From Kiritimatiellia bacterium (lineage in GTDB: Bacteria > Verrucomicrobiota > Kiritimatiellia > RFP12 > UBA1067), in NCBI GenBank assembly GCA_017959645.1, contig JAGDAE010000185.1:1-6029 (forward strand): a DNA stretch of 6,029 bases, in the 5' to 3' direction. The notes beneath the pieces are model-generated. The model saw only the letters and a program-made list of their open reading frames with translations. It was not told the DNA's origin and searched no databases. Shown piece by piece: positions 1-6,029 of the stretch. The position numbers were made by a program, and so were the translations under genes. Every line of letters starts with the position of its first letter. The first letter of the stretch is position 1.

Positions 1-1362
1 GAGGTCGTCGCCGGCCTTACGACGTTCATGACGATGGCGTACATCCTCGCCGTCAACCCGAACATTCTCTCGATGGTCGGAATCCCGCGCGGAGGCGTGT
101 TCCTGGCCACGGCGTCGGCCGCGGTCGTCGGCACTCTCCTGATGGCGTTCATGGCGAACTATCCGTTCGTGCTCGCGCCGGGAATGGGGCTCAACGCGTT
201 TCTGACTTTCGGAGTCGTGCTCGGCATGGGCTACAGCTGGCAGTTCGCGCTGCTCGCGGTGTTCGTCGAAGGACTCGTCTTCCTGGCGCTGTCACTCACG
301 CCGGTGCGCGAGGGGATTTTCAACTCCATTCCGCTTGCGCTCAAACGGGCCGTCGCCGCCGGCATCGGGCTTTTCATCTGCTTCATCGCGCTGCAGACGG
401 CGAAAATCATCGTCCACAACGATGCGACGCTCGTCGGTCTGGTCAGCTTCAGGAATGTCGATTTCCATACGCAGGGAATCACCGCGCTGCTCGCGATTGC
501 CGGAACGATTCTCACCGGATTCATGCTCGTGAAGGGCTGGAAGGGCGCGATACTTCTCGGTATTCTCGCGACGTGGGGTCTGGGGATGGCGGCGCAGGCG
601 CTCGGCGTCTACGTTCCGGATCCCGGCGCCGGCTTCTTCTCGACCTATCCGAGTTTCGCCACCGGCGACATCGCCGCCACATTCAGGGAATTCGGAGCGA
701 CCGTGGGCGCGTTGTTCGATCCGTCGAACTGGAGCCACGGCAGCGGCGGGTCGGCGCGGACCGGCTGGACGCTCGTCAGGTCGCTGGACTTTTTCGTCGT
801 CATGTTCGCGTTCTTTTTCGTGGACCTTTTCGATACGCTCGGCACGCTCATCGGCGTTTCGATGAAAGGCGGTTTCCTCACCAAGGACGGCAAGCTGCCG
901 CGAATCTCCGGAGCGCTTTGCGCGGACGCGATCGCGACTTCGGTCGGCGCCGTGCTCGGCACTTCGACGACGACGACCTATGTCGAGTCGGCTTCCGGCG
1001 TGATGGCCGGCGGCAGAACCGGTCTCGCCGCCGCCGTCTCCGCCGCGCTCTTCGCGCTCTCGGTCGTCTTCGCGCCGATATTCCTCGCCATACCCGCGTT
1101 CGCCACGGCCCCGGCGCTTGTCATCGTCGGCTACATGATGCTCTCCTCGTGCGCGGATATCGACTGGCGCGACGCGGGCGAGGCGGTTCCGGCGTTTCTC
1201 GCGATAGCGGCGATGCCGTTCACGTATTCGATCTCCGACGGCATAATGGCCGGCGTGATTTCGTATACGGCGATCAACGCGCTCGCCGGCAATTTCAAGC
1301 GCATCCACTGGATAATGTACGTGCTCTCCGCACTTTTTGTCGCCAAATACGCTCTGATGTAA
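1..1362 (+). CDS. AzgA-type NCS2 purine (adenine/guanine/hypoxanthine) permease, 5' partial
   Basis: Inner-membrane importer of purine bases, probably proton-coupled as in its family. The frame is open from base 1, and the residues before the first in-window ATG (base 28), reading EVVAGLTTF, continue the conserved first helix. The true start therefore lies upstream; comparison with family lengths of about 430-480 suggests only 10-25 residues are missing from the 453 seen. AzgA-branch landmarks are clear: LTTFMTMAYILAVNP in helix 1, ANYPFVLAPGMGLNAF near residues 52-67, FVDLFDTLGTLIG with the Asp codon at 832-834 (helix 8 substrate-site acid), and GTSTTTTYVES with the Glu codon at 985-987 (helix 10 acid). 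A dozen or more hydrophobic helices fill the rest. The stop lies 4 bases before apt, which fits purine uptake followed by phosphoribosylation. The exact base transported (adenine, guanine or hypoxanthine) cannot be read from sequence. Confidence 0.93.
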   Translation, partial: EVVAGLTTFMTMAYILAVNPNILSMVGIPRGGVFLATASAAVVGTLLMAFMANYPFVLAPGMGLNAFLTFGVVLGMGYSWQFALLAVFVEGLVFLALSLTPVREGIFNSIPLALKRAVAAGIGLFICFIALQTAKIIVHNDATLVGLVSFRNVDFHTQGITALLAIAGTILTGFMLVKGWKGAILLGILATWGLGMAAQALGVYVPDPGAGFFSTYPSFATGDIAATFREFGATVGALFDPSNWSHGSGGSARTGWTLVRSLDFFVVMFAFFFVDLFDTLGTLIGVSMKGGFLTKDGKLPRISGALCADAIATSVGAVLGTSTTTTYVESASGVMAGGRTGLAAAVSAALFALSVVFAPIFLAIPAFATAPALVIVGYMMLSSCADIDWRDAGEAVPAFLAIAAMPFTYSISDGIMAGVISYTAINALAGNFKRIHWIMYVLSALFVAKYALM

Positions 1363-1366
1363 ACAT

Positions 1367-1894
1367 ATGAAAACACTCGAAAGCTACGTGAAAGCGATTC
1401 GGGATTTCCCCAAGCAGGGAATCCTGTTCCGCGACGTCACCGGAATCCTGGAAAGCCCGGACGGCTTCCAGCTGGCGCTCGACAAGATCGTCGGCATACT
1501 CGCCGAGACCGAATTCGATCTTGTCGCCGCGCCGGAATCGCGGGGCTTCATCTTCGGCGCGGCAATCGCCGACCGCTTCCGCAAGGCGTTCGTTCCGGTG
1601 AGAAAACCGGGCAAGTTGCCGCGCGCCACGATTTCCGAGACGTGCGAACTCGAATACGCGACCACGACGCTGCACATGCATTCCGACGCGGTCAGTCCCG
1701 GGGAGAAAGTGGTCATCGTCGACGATCTTCTCGCCACCGGCGGAACCGCCGCCGCCGCCGCTCGGCTGGTCGAACGGCTCGGCGGCGAAGTCGTCAAAAT
1801 GATTTTCCCGATCGAGCTTGCGGGCTACGACGCGCGCGGAAAAGCGCTTGCGCGCTACGATGTCGAAACACTCGTCAGATACGACGGCAGGTAA
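1367..1894 (+). CDS. apt: Adenine phosphoribosyltransferase
   Basis: Cytoplasmic enzyme converting adenine and PRPP to AMP and pyrophosphate in purine salvage. The 175-residue product is close to the usual 170-183 and looks complete. Seen in order: the N-terminal YVKAIRDFPKQGILFRDVT block (residues 7-25), typical of Apt; APESRGFIFG (55-64), the adenine-site region; the flexible loop FVPVRKPGKLP (75-85) followed by ELEYATTTLHMH (94-105); and the PRPP-binding signature VVIVDDLLATGGTA (115-128) with its paired acidic residues. The ATG at 1367 is chosen because it places the Apt N-terminus at the normal position. No convincing Shine-Dalgarno sequence precedes it, and it begins 4 bases after the upstream permease stop, so coupled translation is likely. 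Adjacency to a purine permease supports a salvage role. Xanthine or hypoxanthine phosphoribosyltransferases lack this N-terminal block, so the assignment is firm. Confidence 0.97.
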   Translation: MKTLESYVKAIRDFPKQGILFRDVTGILESPDGFQLALDKIVGILAETEFDLVAAPESRGFIFGAAIADRFRKAFVPVRKPGKLPRATISETCELEYATTTLHMHSDAVSPGEKVVIVDDLLATGGTAAAAARLVERLGGEVVKMIFPIELAGYDARGKALARYDVETLVRYDGR

Positions 1895-1902
1895 TCTCAT
1901 GG

Positions 1903-1909
1903 AAAGGAA
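1903..1909 (+). promoter_or_regulatory. Ribosome binding site fixing the start of the second permease
   Basis: AAAGGAA lies 7-8 bases before the ATG at 1917, good Shine-Dalgarno spacing. It favours 1917 over the in-frame ATG at 1899, which has no comparable site and lies only 4 bases after the apt stop. Confidence 0.65.
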
Positions 1910-1916
1910 CGGGACA

Positions 1917-3572
1917 ATGGCTGAATCATTCGCCGGCGGCGGCCGGATGTCGGCTCTGCTTACTGCGATCGGCAAGTTCGTGTATGCCGACGGAAAATGC
2001 GATATCGCCGAGGCCAAGGCGCTCATCGGCCTTCTCGAACCGCTGGCGTGGCGGGATGCGGATATCGACGAGTTCAAAAAGTTGCTCGTCGCCGTATCCG
2101 CCGACGGGATCGTGGACGAGTCCGAATCGGCGGCCATCGCCGTAGCCGTCGCCCGCCTGCGCGCGAAGTACGCTTCCGACGGGATATACGACGCGCGTTC
2201 GCTCGGCATTCCGAAGATGGGCGTTCTCGGGGTGCAGCACATGTTCGCCATGTTCGGGGCGACGATTCTCGTGCCGGTTCTGACCGGGCTTTCGCCGTCC
2301 GCGACGCTGTTCTTCGCCGGCGTGGGCACGTTGCTGTTCCATGCGCTCACCAAACGGATCGTGCCGGCTGTTCTCGGTTCGTCGTTCGCGTTTCTCGCCG
2401 GGTACTTCGCGCTTACCGGGCTTTGCGGAACCGAGGGCTACGAGACGCTATCCAAAGGGACCGCGCTCCAGTACGCGTCGATCGGCGTGATGGCGTCGGC
2501 GCTGGTCTATTTCGTCGTCGCCGGTTTCGTCAAGGCCTGCGGCGTGAAGACTGTGATGAGATACTTCCCGCCGGTGGTGACCGGTCCGATCATCGTCGGA
2601 ATCGGCCTAGTCCTCGCTCCCGTCGCGGTCAACAGCTGCACCACCGGATGGCCGGTCGCGCTGGTGGCGATAGCCGCCGTCATATGCTTTTCGGTGTTCG
2701 CCAGGGGGATGCTCAGGATAATTCCGATTCTGATGGGCGTCATCTGCTCCTACGCCGCCGCCCTCGTTTTCGGCGCTGCGGGCTGGGCCGGCAAAATCGA
2801 CTACACGGCCGTCAGGGAAGCCGCCTGGATCGGGCTGCCGGTGCAGTGGTCGAACACGGTCTTCCCGGCGTTCGCGAACTGCGACAAGGGGCTGCTCGCG
2901 ACCGCGCTCTGCATCGTGGTTCCGATCGCTTTCGCGACGATCATGGAGCATGTCGGCGACGTCTCGGCGATTTCCTCGACCGTGCAGCGCAACTTCTTCG
3001 AGAATCCCGGCCTTCACCGCACCATGCTCGGAGACGGTCTCGCGACCGCGCTCGCCGCCGCTTTCGGCGCGCCGGCGAATACGACGTACGGCGAAAACAC
3101 CGGCGTTCTGTCGCTCTCGAAGGTGTACGATCCGCGCGTGATCCGCATCGCCGCATGCATCGCGATCGCGGTGTCGTTCTGTCCGAAGTTTTCCGCCTTC
3201 ATCGGCACGATTCCGCAGGCGACGATCGGCGGCGTGAGCTTCGTCCTCTACGGAATGATTTCCGCGGTAGGCGTGCGCAATCTTGTCGAACAGCAGGTCG
3301 ATCTCGGCAAAAGCCGCAACATGCTGATCGCCGCCGTCATTCTCGTGCTGACGCTCGGCATCGCGTTTTCTTCGGCCGGCGCCGTCAGGTTTTCGGTCGG
3401 CGGTGTCGGTTTTGCGCTGTCCGGTCTCGCCGTCGGCGCGCTCGCCGGCATCGTGCTCAACGCCGTGCTGCCGGGGAAAGACTACCAGTTCTCGCTTTCC
3501 GGGCCGAACATGAAAGATCCCGCGAAATTCGCGGGAGCCGCGGGGAAACGGAAAATTCCGGCCGATGCTTGA
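1917..3572 (+). CDS. Uracil/xanthine-type NCS2 permease with N-terminal TerB-like domain
   Basis: Inner-membrane nucleobase importer of 551 residues, over 100 longer than E. coli UraA (about 430). Residues 1-97 are a soluble extension. Within it, ADGKCDIAE (24-32) and ADGIVDESE (62-70) both show DGxxDxxE, 38 residues apart, in otherwise helical sequence; this resembles TerB/DjlA-type acidic helical domains. The permease begins near residue 98 with VLGVQHMFAMFGATILVPVL, the classic UraA-family first helix, then LGSSFAF, a helix 8 motif MEHVGD (343-348) and a helix 10 motif YGENTGV (391-397), where Glu393 matches the uracil-contacting Glu290 of UraA. The helix 8 motif has Glu344, matching UraA Glu241, but Asp348 where UraA has His245; xanthine permeases carry Asp there. 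Uracil is the best guess, with xanthine possible. The start at 1917 has an AAAGGAA site; the frame itself opens further upstream inside apt. The last 8 bases overlap the ABC ATPase gene. Confidence 0.92.
   Translation: MAESFAGGGRMSALLTAIGKFVYADGKCDIAEAKALIGLLEPLAWRDADIDEFKKLLVAVSADGIVDESESAAIAVAVARLRAKYASDGIYDARSLGIPKMGVLGVQHMFAMFGATILVPVLTGLSPSATLFFAGVGTLLFHALTKRIVPAVLGSSFAFLAGYFALTGLCGTEGYETLSKGTALQYASIGVMASALVYFVVAGFVKACGVKTVMRYFPPVVTGPIIVGIGLVLAPVAVNSCTTGWPVALVAIAAVICFSVFARGMLRIIPILMGVICSYAAALVFGAAGWAGKIDYTAVREAAWIGLPVQWSNTVFPAFANCDKGLLATALCIVVPIAFATIMEHVGDVSAISSTVQRNFFENPGLHRTMLGDGLATALAAAFGAPANTTYGENTGVLSLSKVYDPRVIRIAACIAIAVSFCPKFSAFIGTIPQATIGGVSFVLYGMISAVGVRNLVEQQVDLGKSRNMLIAAVILVLTLGIAFSSAGAVRFSVGGVGFALSGLAVGALAGIVLNAVLPGKDYQFSLSGPNMKDPAKFAGAAGKRKIPADA
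3518..3536. repeat. Perfect 19-base inverted repeat in the end of the permease gene
   Basis: TCCCGCGAA and its exact reverse complement TTCGCGGGA flank a single central A. The repeat lies inside the last codons of the permease, ending 28 bases before the ABC ATPase start. As RNA it could form a 7-8 bp GC-rich hairpin. No U-run follows, so it is not a standard intrinsic terminator. It may be an operator-like palindrome, an RNA processing or stability hairpin, or chance in GC-rich coding DNA. Confidence 0.5.
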
Positions 3573-4278
3573 GGCGAGAGACATAGCGTTTGCGTACGGC
3601 GACGTCTCCATTCTGCGCGGAGTGTCGTTCGTCGCGTCTCCGGGCGAAATCGTCAGCGTAGTCGGCGCCAACGGCGCCGGCAAGACGACGCTGATGCGCA
3701 TTCTTTCGACGCTGACGACATCAGATTCCGGTTCGGTGCTGCTCGACGGAAAGGACATCGCCGCGAAGCCGCTCGTCTACCGGCGGCACGTCGGGTATCT
3801 TCCGGAGCGCATCGCCCTGTACGAGGACATGTCGGCCCGCGACTATCTCGTCTACCGGGCCAAACTCAAAGGCGAGCCTTCGAAGCGCATACGCCGCCGG
3901 CTTTCGGAGGCGAGCGACATGTGCGGGCTTTCGCCGATTCTCGGCCGCCGCATCTGCGGGCTTTCCGCCGGACAGAAAAAGCGCGTCGCACTCGCCGACG
4001 CGATCATGCTGCGACCGCGCATCCTGCTGCTCGACGATCTGCTTTCCGGGCTCGATGTCGACATGCGCAAATCGATGGGCGAGATTCTCTCGGCGATGGC
4101 GGCGTTCGCCTCGGTCGTCGCCACCGGCCACGAGATATCCGATATGGCGAAATGGACGACGCGCTTTCTGGTTTTGCGCGGCGGAACGATTTCGGCGGCG
4201 ATTCCTGCCGCCGGCGCGGACGCGTCCGCTCTCGCCGCCCGCGTCGAAAGCGCGCTTTCGGGGGAGGCGGGAGCATGA
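3565..4278 (+). CDS. ABC transporter ATP-binding protein, Gld/Nos-like
   Basis: Cytoplasmic ATPase subunit that would power the membrane protein encoded next. The 237-residue product has the usual order: Walker A GANGAGKT (34-41), a Q-loop region GYLPE (77-81) with Glu in place of Gln, signature LSAGQ (133-137), Walker B ILLLDD (153-158), D-loop SGLD (161-164) and switch His189 in ATGHE. The GYLPE stretch and its following residues are typical of ABC-2 export ATPases of the GldA/NosF/CcmA type. Oddly, the catalytic Walker B Glu is Asp158 and the usual Pro-Thr after it is Leu-Leu. The ATG at 3565 overlaps the permease stop by 8 bases; only a weak GGAAA precedes it, so coupled translation is likely. 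Its TGA overlaps the next start as ATGA. The substrate is unknown. The alanine-rich tail after residue 210 matches nothing I recognise. Confidence 0.92.
   Translation: MLEARDIAFAYGDVSILRGVSFVASPGEIVSVVGANGAGKTTLMRILSTLTTSDSGSVLLDGKDIAAKPLVYRRHVGYLPERIALYEDMSARDYLVYRAKLKGEPSKRIRRRLSEASDMCGLSPILGRRICGLSAGQKKRVALADAIMLRPRILLLDDLLSGLDVDMRKSMGEILSAMAAFASVVATGHEISDMAKWTTRFLVLRGGTISAAIPAAGADASALAARVESALSGEAGA
4261..4267 (+). promoter_or_regulatory. Strong ribosome binding site for the ABC permease/GldG-like gene
   Basis: GGGGAGG, inside the end of the ATPase gene, sits 7 bases before the ATG at 4275. It is the strongest Shine-Dalgarno match in the window and supports that start, despite the 4-base overlap with the ATPase stop. 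Confidence 0.7.
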
Positions 4279-6029
4279 CGCCGTCGAGAATAACCCGCAT
4301 GCGCACTCTCGGCGAGGCGTGGGGAAAATATCTCACCGCGCTGATCGTGTCGCTGTTCGTCGCGGTCTGCGCCGCCGCGTTCACGCTCGATCTGAAAGCT
4401 GCCGACGGAGGTGAAATGCCGCTTTCCGCGGTATGGGCGCTCGGCGTCTCCAGGTTTCTGCCGGCGCTTTCGGCGTTTCTGGCGATGGGCCTCTGGAGCG
4501 GAGAGCGCAAATCGGGCAGGATCGATCTTCTGCTGTCTTCTCCGGTGCGCGAACGCAGTCTCGTGGTCGGCAAGTTTCTCGGCGCGTGCGAATCGATGCT
4601 GCTTTCGCTGTTGCTGGTCTTTGCCGCGACGATGGTGCCGCTGACGTTCGTCGCTCCGTCCGCGGTATCGGGGATATGGTTGTTTCTCGGCGCGTTTTTC
4701 GTCCTCGCCATGCAAGGGGCTCTGTGGTGCGCGCTGACATCGTTTGCGAGCGCGGTGTTCCCGTCGGCGGCGGTGGCGGCGTGTTCTTCGTTTCTAGTTT
4801 CGTATGCGCTGCCGCGCTGCGGATGGTACGCGCTGCTGGCGCTGCACCCGCGCGGGCCTTCGGCTTTCGGAGAAATGCCTCTCGACGCGCACGTCGTCGA
4901 TTTCGCGTCCGGCTGCGTCTCGACCGGCGCGATCGCGTTCTACGCGGCGATGACCGGCTTCTGCCTCTTCGCTACTTCGAAAACAGTGGCGCTCATGCGT
5001 CTTCAGGGACGGCGGGCGGCCGGCCTGCGATTCTCGACGCGCGCGTCGATCGCGCTCGCGTTCGTTCTCGCGGTTCTCGTCTCCAGGCTCGCGTTCCGTC
5101 TCGACATCAGGGCGGATGCGCTCGCTGGAGGACTCGAACTTTCCGACCGCACGCGCGACATTCTTTCCGAATCCGGCGGCGAGATATCGGCGACATGCTT
5201 CATGTCGCGCGGCGATGCCCGTTTCCGCCAGGTGAACCGGGTTCTGCGCGCGTTCGCCTATGAATCGTCGATGCTCGGCGGTGCGGGAATCGCGCTGCGT
5301 TTCGTGGATCCGAACTGGAACGTCGGCGAAGCCGGGAGGCTGTCGCGCTCCGGCGTTCCCGGGAATTCGGTCGTATGGGAGAAGGGGTACCGGCGCGTCG
5401 TTCTGCCGATCGACGACGGTTTCGACGAGCGCGGCTGCGCTTCGTCGGTTCAACGGCTCACGACGCCGCCGCAAAGGCGGATGGTGTACTGGACCGCCGG
5501 CCATGGCGAAATCGGTTTCGACGACTACGGTCTTTTCGGCATGAGCGACATCGCGCGGGATCTCTCCCGCGAGGGTTTCGTCAACGCCCGTCTCGATCTT
5601 GCCGCCGAAGACCGGATACCTTCCGACTGCGCGCTTGTCGTCGTCGCCGGTCCCGAATATGCCTTTTCCCGCGACGAATCGGACAGGCTCGACGCCTATC
5701 TGCGCCATGGCGGACGCCTGCTCGCCATGTTCGATTCGGCGGATTACGCTTTCTCGCTTCTGCCAGCCTGGGGGATACGGCTTTCGGACGAAAAACCTGC
5801 GCCGTCCGGTGCGCTTGCCGGAACCGGCGCGGTGGCGTGCGAACTCGACGATCATCCTGTTTCCAGACCTTTGCGCGGTTCGCGGCTCATGCTGGAGAAT
5901 CCTGTCGCATTCCGTCCGTCTTCGGCGGTGGAGTCTGGCGTCGGCGCCGACAAGATCGGTTTTTGGCGGTTGGCCGGCGCGGGCGACAGCGCGGTGGCGG
6001 TCGCCGCCGAGCGCGGCGCCGGGGCCGGC
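4275..6029 (+). CDS. ABC-2 permease fused to a GldG-like extracytoplasmic domain, 3' partial
   Basis: Membrane subunit of the ABC system, open for 585 codons to the window edge with no stop. Residues 1-235 form an ABC-2 permease with about six helices (near 20-38, 56-74, 101-126, 132-155, 161-180, 212-233). Its hallmark, GERKSGRIDLLLSSPV (76-91) followed by LVVGKFLGA, is the cytoplasmic coupling segment seen in NosY/GldF-type permeases. A seventh helix (255-274) would carry the chain across the membrane into a GldG-like domain, the uncharacterised ABC-associated family (PF09822 by recognition). Supporting motifs are WTAGHGE (406-412) and DAYLRHGGRLLAMFD (473-487), the family's GHGE and GGRLL blocks. 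GldG proteins usually end in another helix, which should lie beyond the window. The start at 4275 has a GGGGAGG site and the ATGA overlap. In Flavobacteria GldF and GldG are separate proteins needed for gliding; the job of fused versions elsewhere is unknown, so no gliding role is claimed. Confidence 0.88.
   Translation, partial: MTPSRITRMRTLGEAWGKYLTALIVSLFVAVCAAAFTLDLKAADGGEMPLSAVWALGVSRFLPALSAFLAMGLWSGERKSGRIDLLLSSPVRERSLVVGKFLGACESMLLSLLLVFAATMVPLTFVAPSAVSGIWLFLGAFFVLAMQGALWCALTSFASAVFPSAAVAACSSFLVSYALPRCGWYALLALHPRGPSAFGEMPLDAHVVDFASGCVSTGAIAFYAAMTGFCLFATSKTVALMRLQGRRAAGLRFSTRASIALAFVLAVLVSRLAFRLDIRADALAGGLELSDRTRDILSESGGEISATCFMSRGDARFRQVNRVLRAFAYESSMLGGAGIALRFVDPNWNVGEAGRLSRSGVPGNSVVWEKGYRRVVLPIDDGFDERGCASSVQRLTTPPQRRMVYWTAGHGEIGFDDYGLFGMSDIARDLSREGFVNARLDLAAEDRIPSDCALVVVAGPEYAFSRDESDRLDAYLRHGGRLLAMFDSADYAFSLLPAWGIRLSDEKPAPSGALAGTGAVACELDDHPVSRPLRGSRLMLENPVAFRPSSAVESGVGADKIGFWRLAGAGDSAVAVAAERGAGAG

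Noticed and set aside
292..1308. Long minus-strand open frame opposite the first permease, with similar long ones at 1295-2353, 2607-3758 and 4794-5855
   Set aside because: These are antisense to well-recognised genes. Their translations are rich in Arg, Glu and Asp with no recognisable domain, as expected opposite GC-rich coding sequence.
1818..1916. Earlier in-frame starts for the second permease (ATG at 1818 and 1899)
   Set aside because: The 1818 start lies inside apt and adds out-of-frame shadow residues. The 1899 start lacks a ribosome site, while 1917 has AAAGGAA at good spacing.
1895..1916. Promoter or terminator between apt and the second permease
   Set aside because: The gap is only 22 bases, mostly a ribosome binding site, with no hairpin or promoter boxes.
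1367..2171. Possible Ter-type stress system, since a phosphoribosyltransferase gene lies next to a TerB-like domain
   Set aside because: No TerC, TerD or other Ter component is visible, and the phosphoribosyltransferase is a standard Apt. Only the domain fusion is kept as a finding.
5554..5571. Hairpin CGCGGGA-TCTC-TCCCGCG inside the GldG-like gene, sharing its core with the 3518-3536 palindrome
   Set aside because: It has a 7 bp stem in the middle of coding sequence with no U-run and no gene boundary nearby. The shared core is short and easily explained by GC-rich codon use.

Overview
The window is GC-rich bacterial DNA, with strong G/C preference at third codon positions. It is almost completely filled by five genes on the + strand. 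The largest gap between them is 22 bases, and two junctions overlap. There are no RNA genes, insertion sequences, CRISPR arrays, internal terminators or obvious promoters, so it reads as the middle of one operon running past both ends. The organism is probably Gram-negative: the last gene is an ABC permease fused to a GldG-like extracytoplasmic domain, an arrangement I associate with groups such as Lentisphaerota, Planctomycetota, Verrucomicrobiota and Spirochaetota. The phylum cannot be fixed from this sequence alone.

Positions 1-3572 form a nucleobase-salvage block. First comes a purine permease of the AzgA branch of the NCS2/NAT superfamily, missing only its first residues. Adenine phosphoribosyltransferase (apt) follows 4 bases later. 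After 22 bases comes a second NCS2 permease of the uracil/xanthine branch. Together they would import free bases and trap adenine as AMP using PRPP. The second permease carries an N-terminal extension of about 95 residues containing two copies of a DGxxDxxE motif, 38 residues apart. It resembles a TerB-like helical domain fused to a transporter and is the most unusual feature here.

Positions 3565-6029 encode a Gld-type ABC exporter. The ATPase gene overlaps the permease stop by 8 bases. The ATPase has an Asp where the catalytic Walker B Glu normally sits. Its stop overlaps, as ATGA, the start of a long gene still open at the window end, which joins an ABC-2 membrane domain (six helices), a seventh helix and a GldG-like domain. 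Overlaps and short gaps suggest translational coupling from apt to the exporter, but whether salvage and export are functionally linked is not shown by the sequence.
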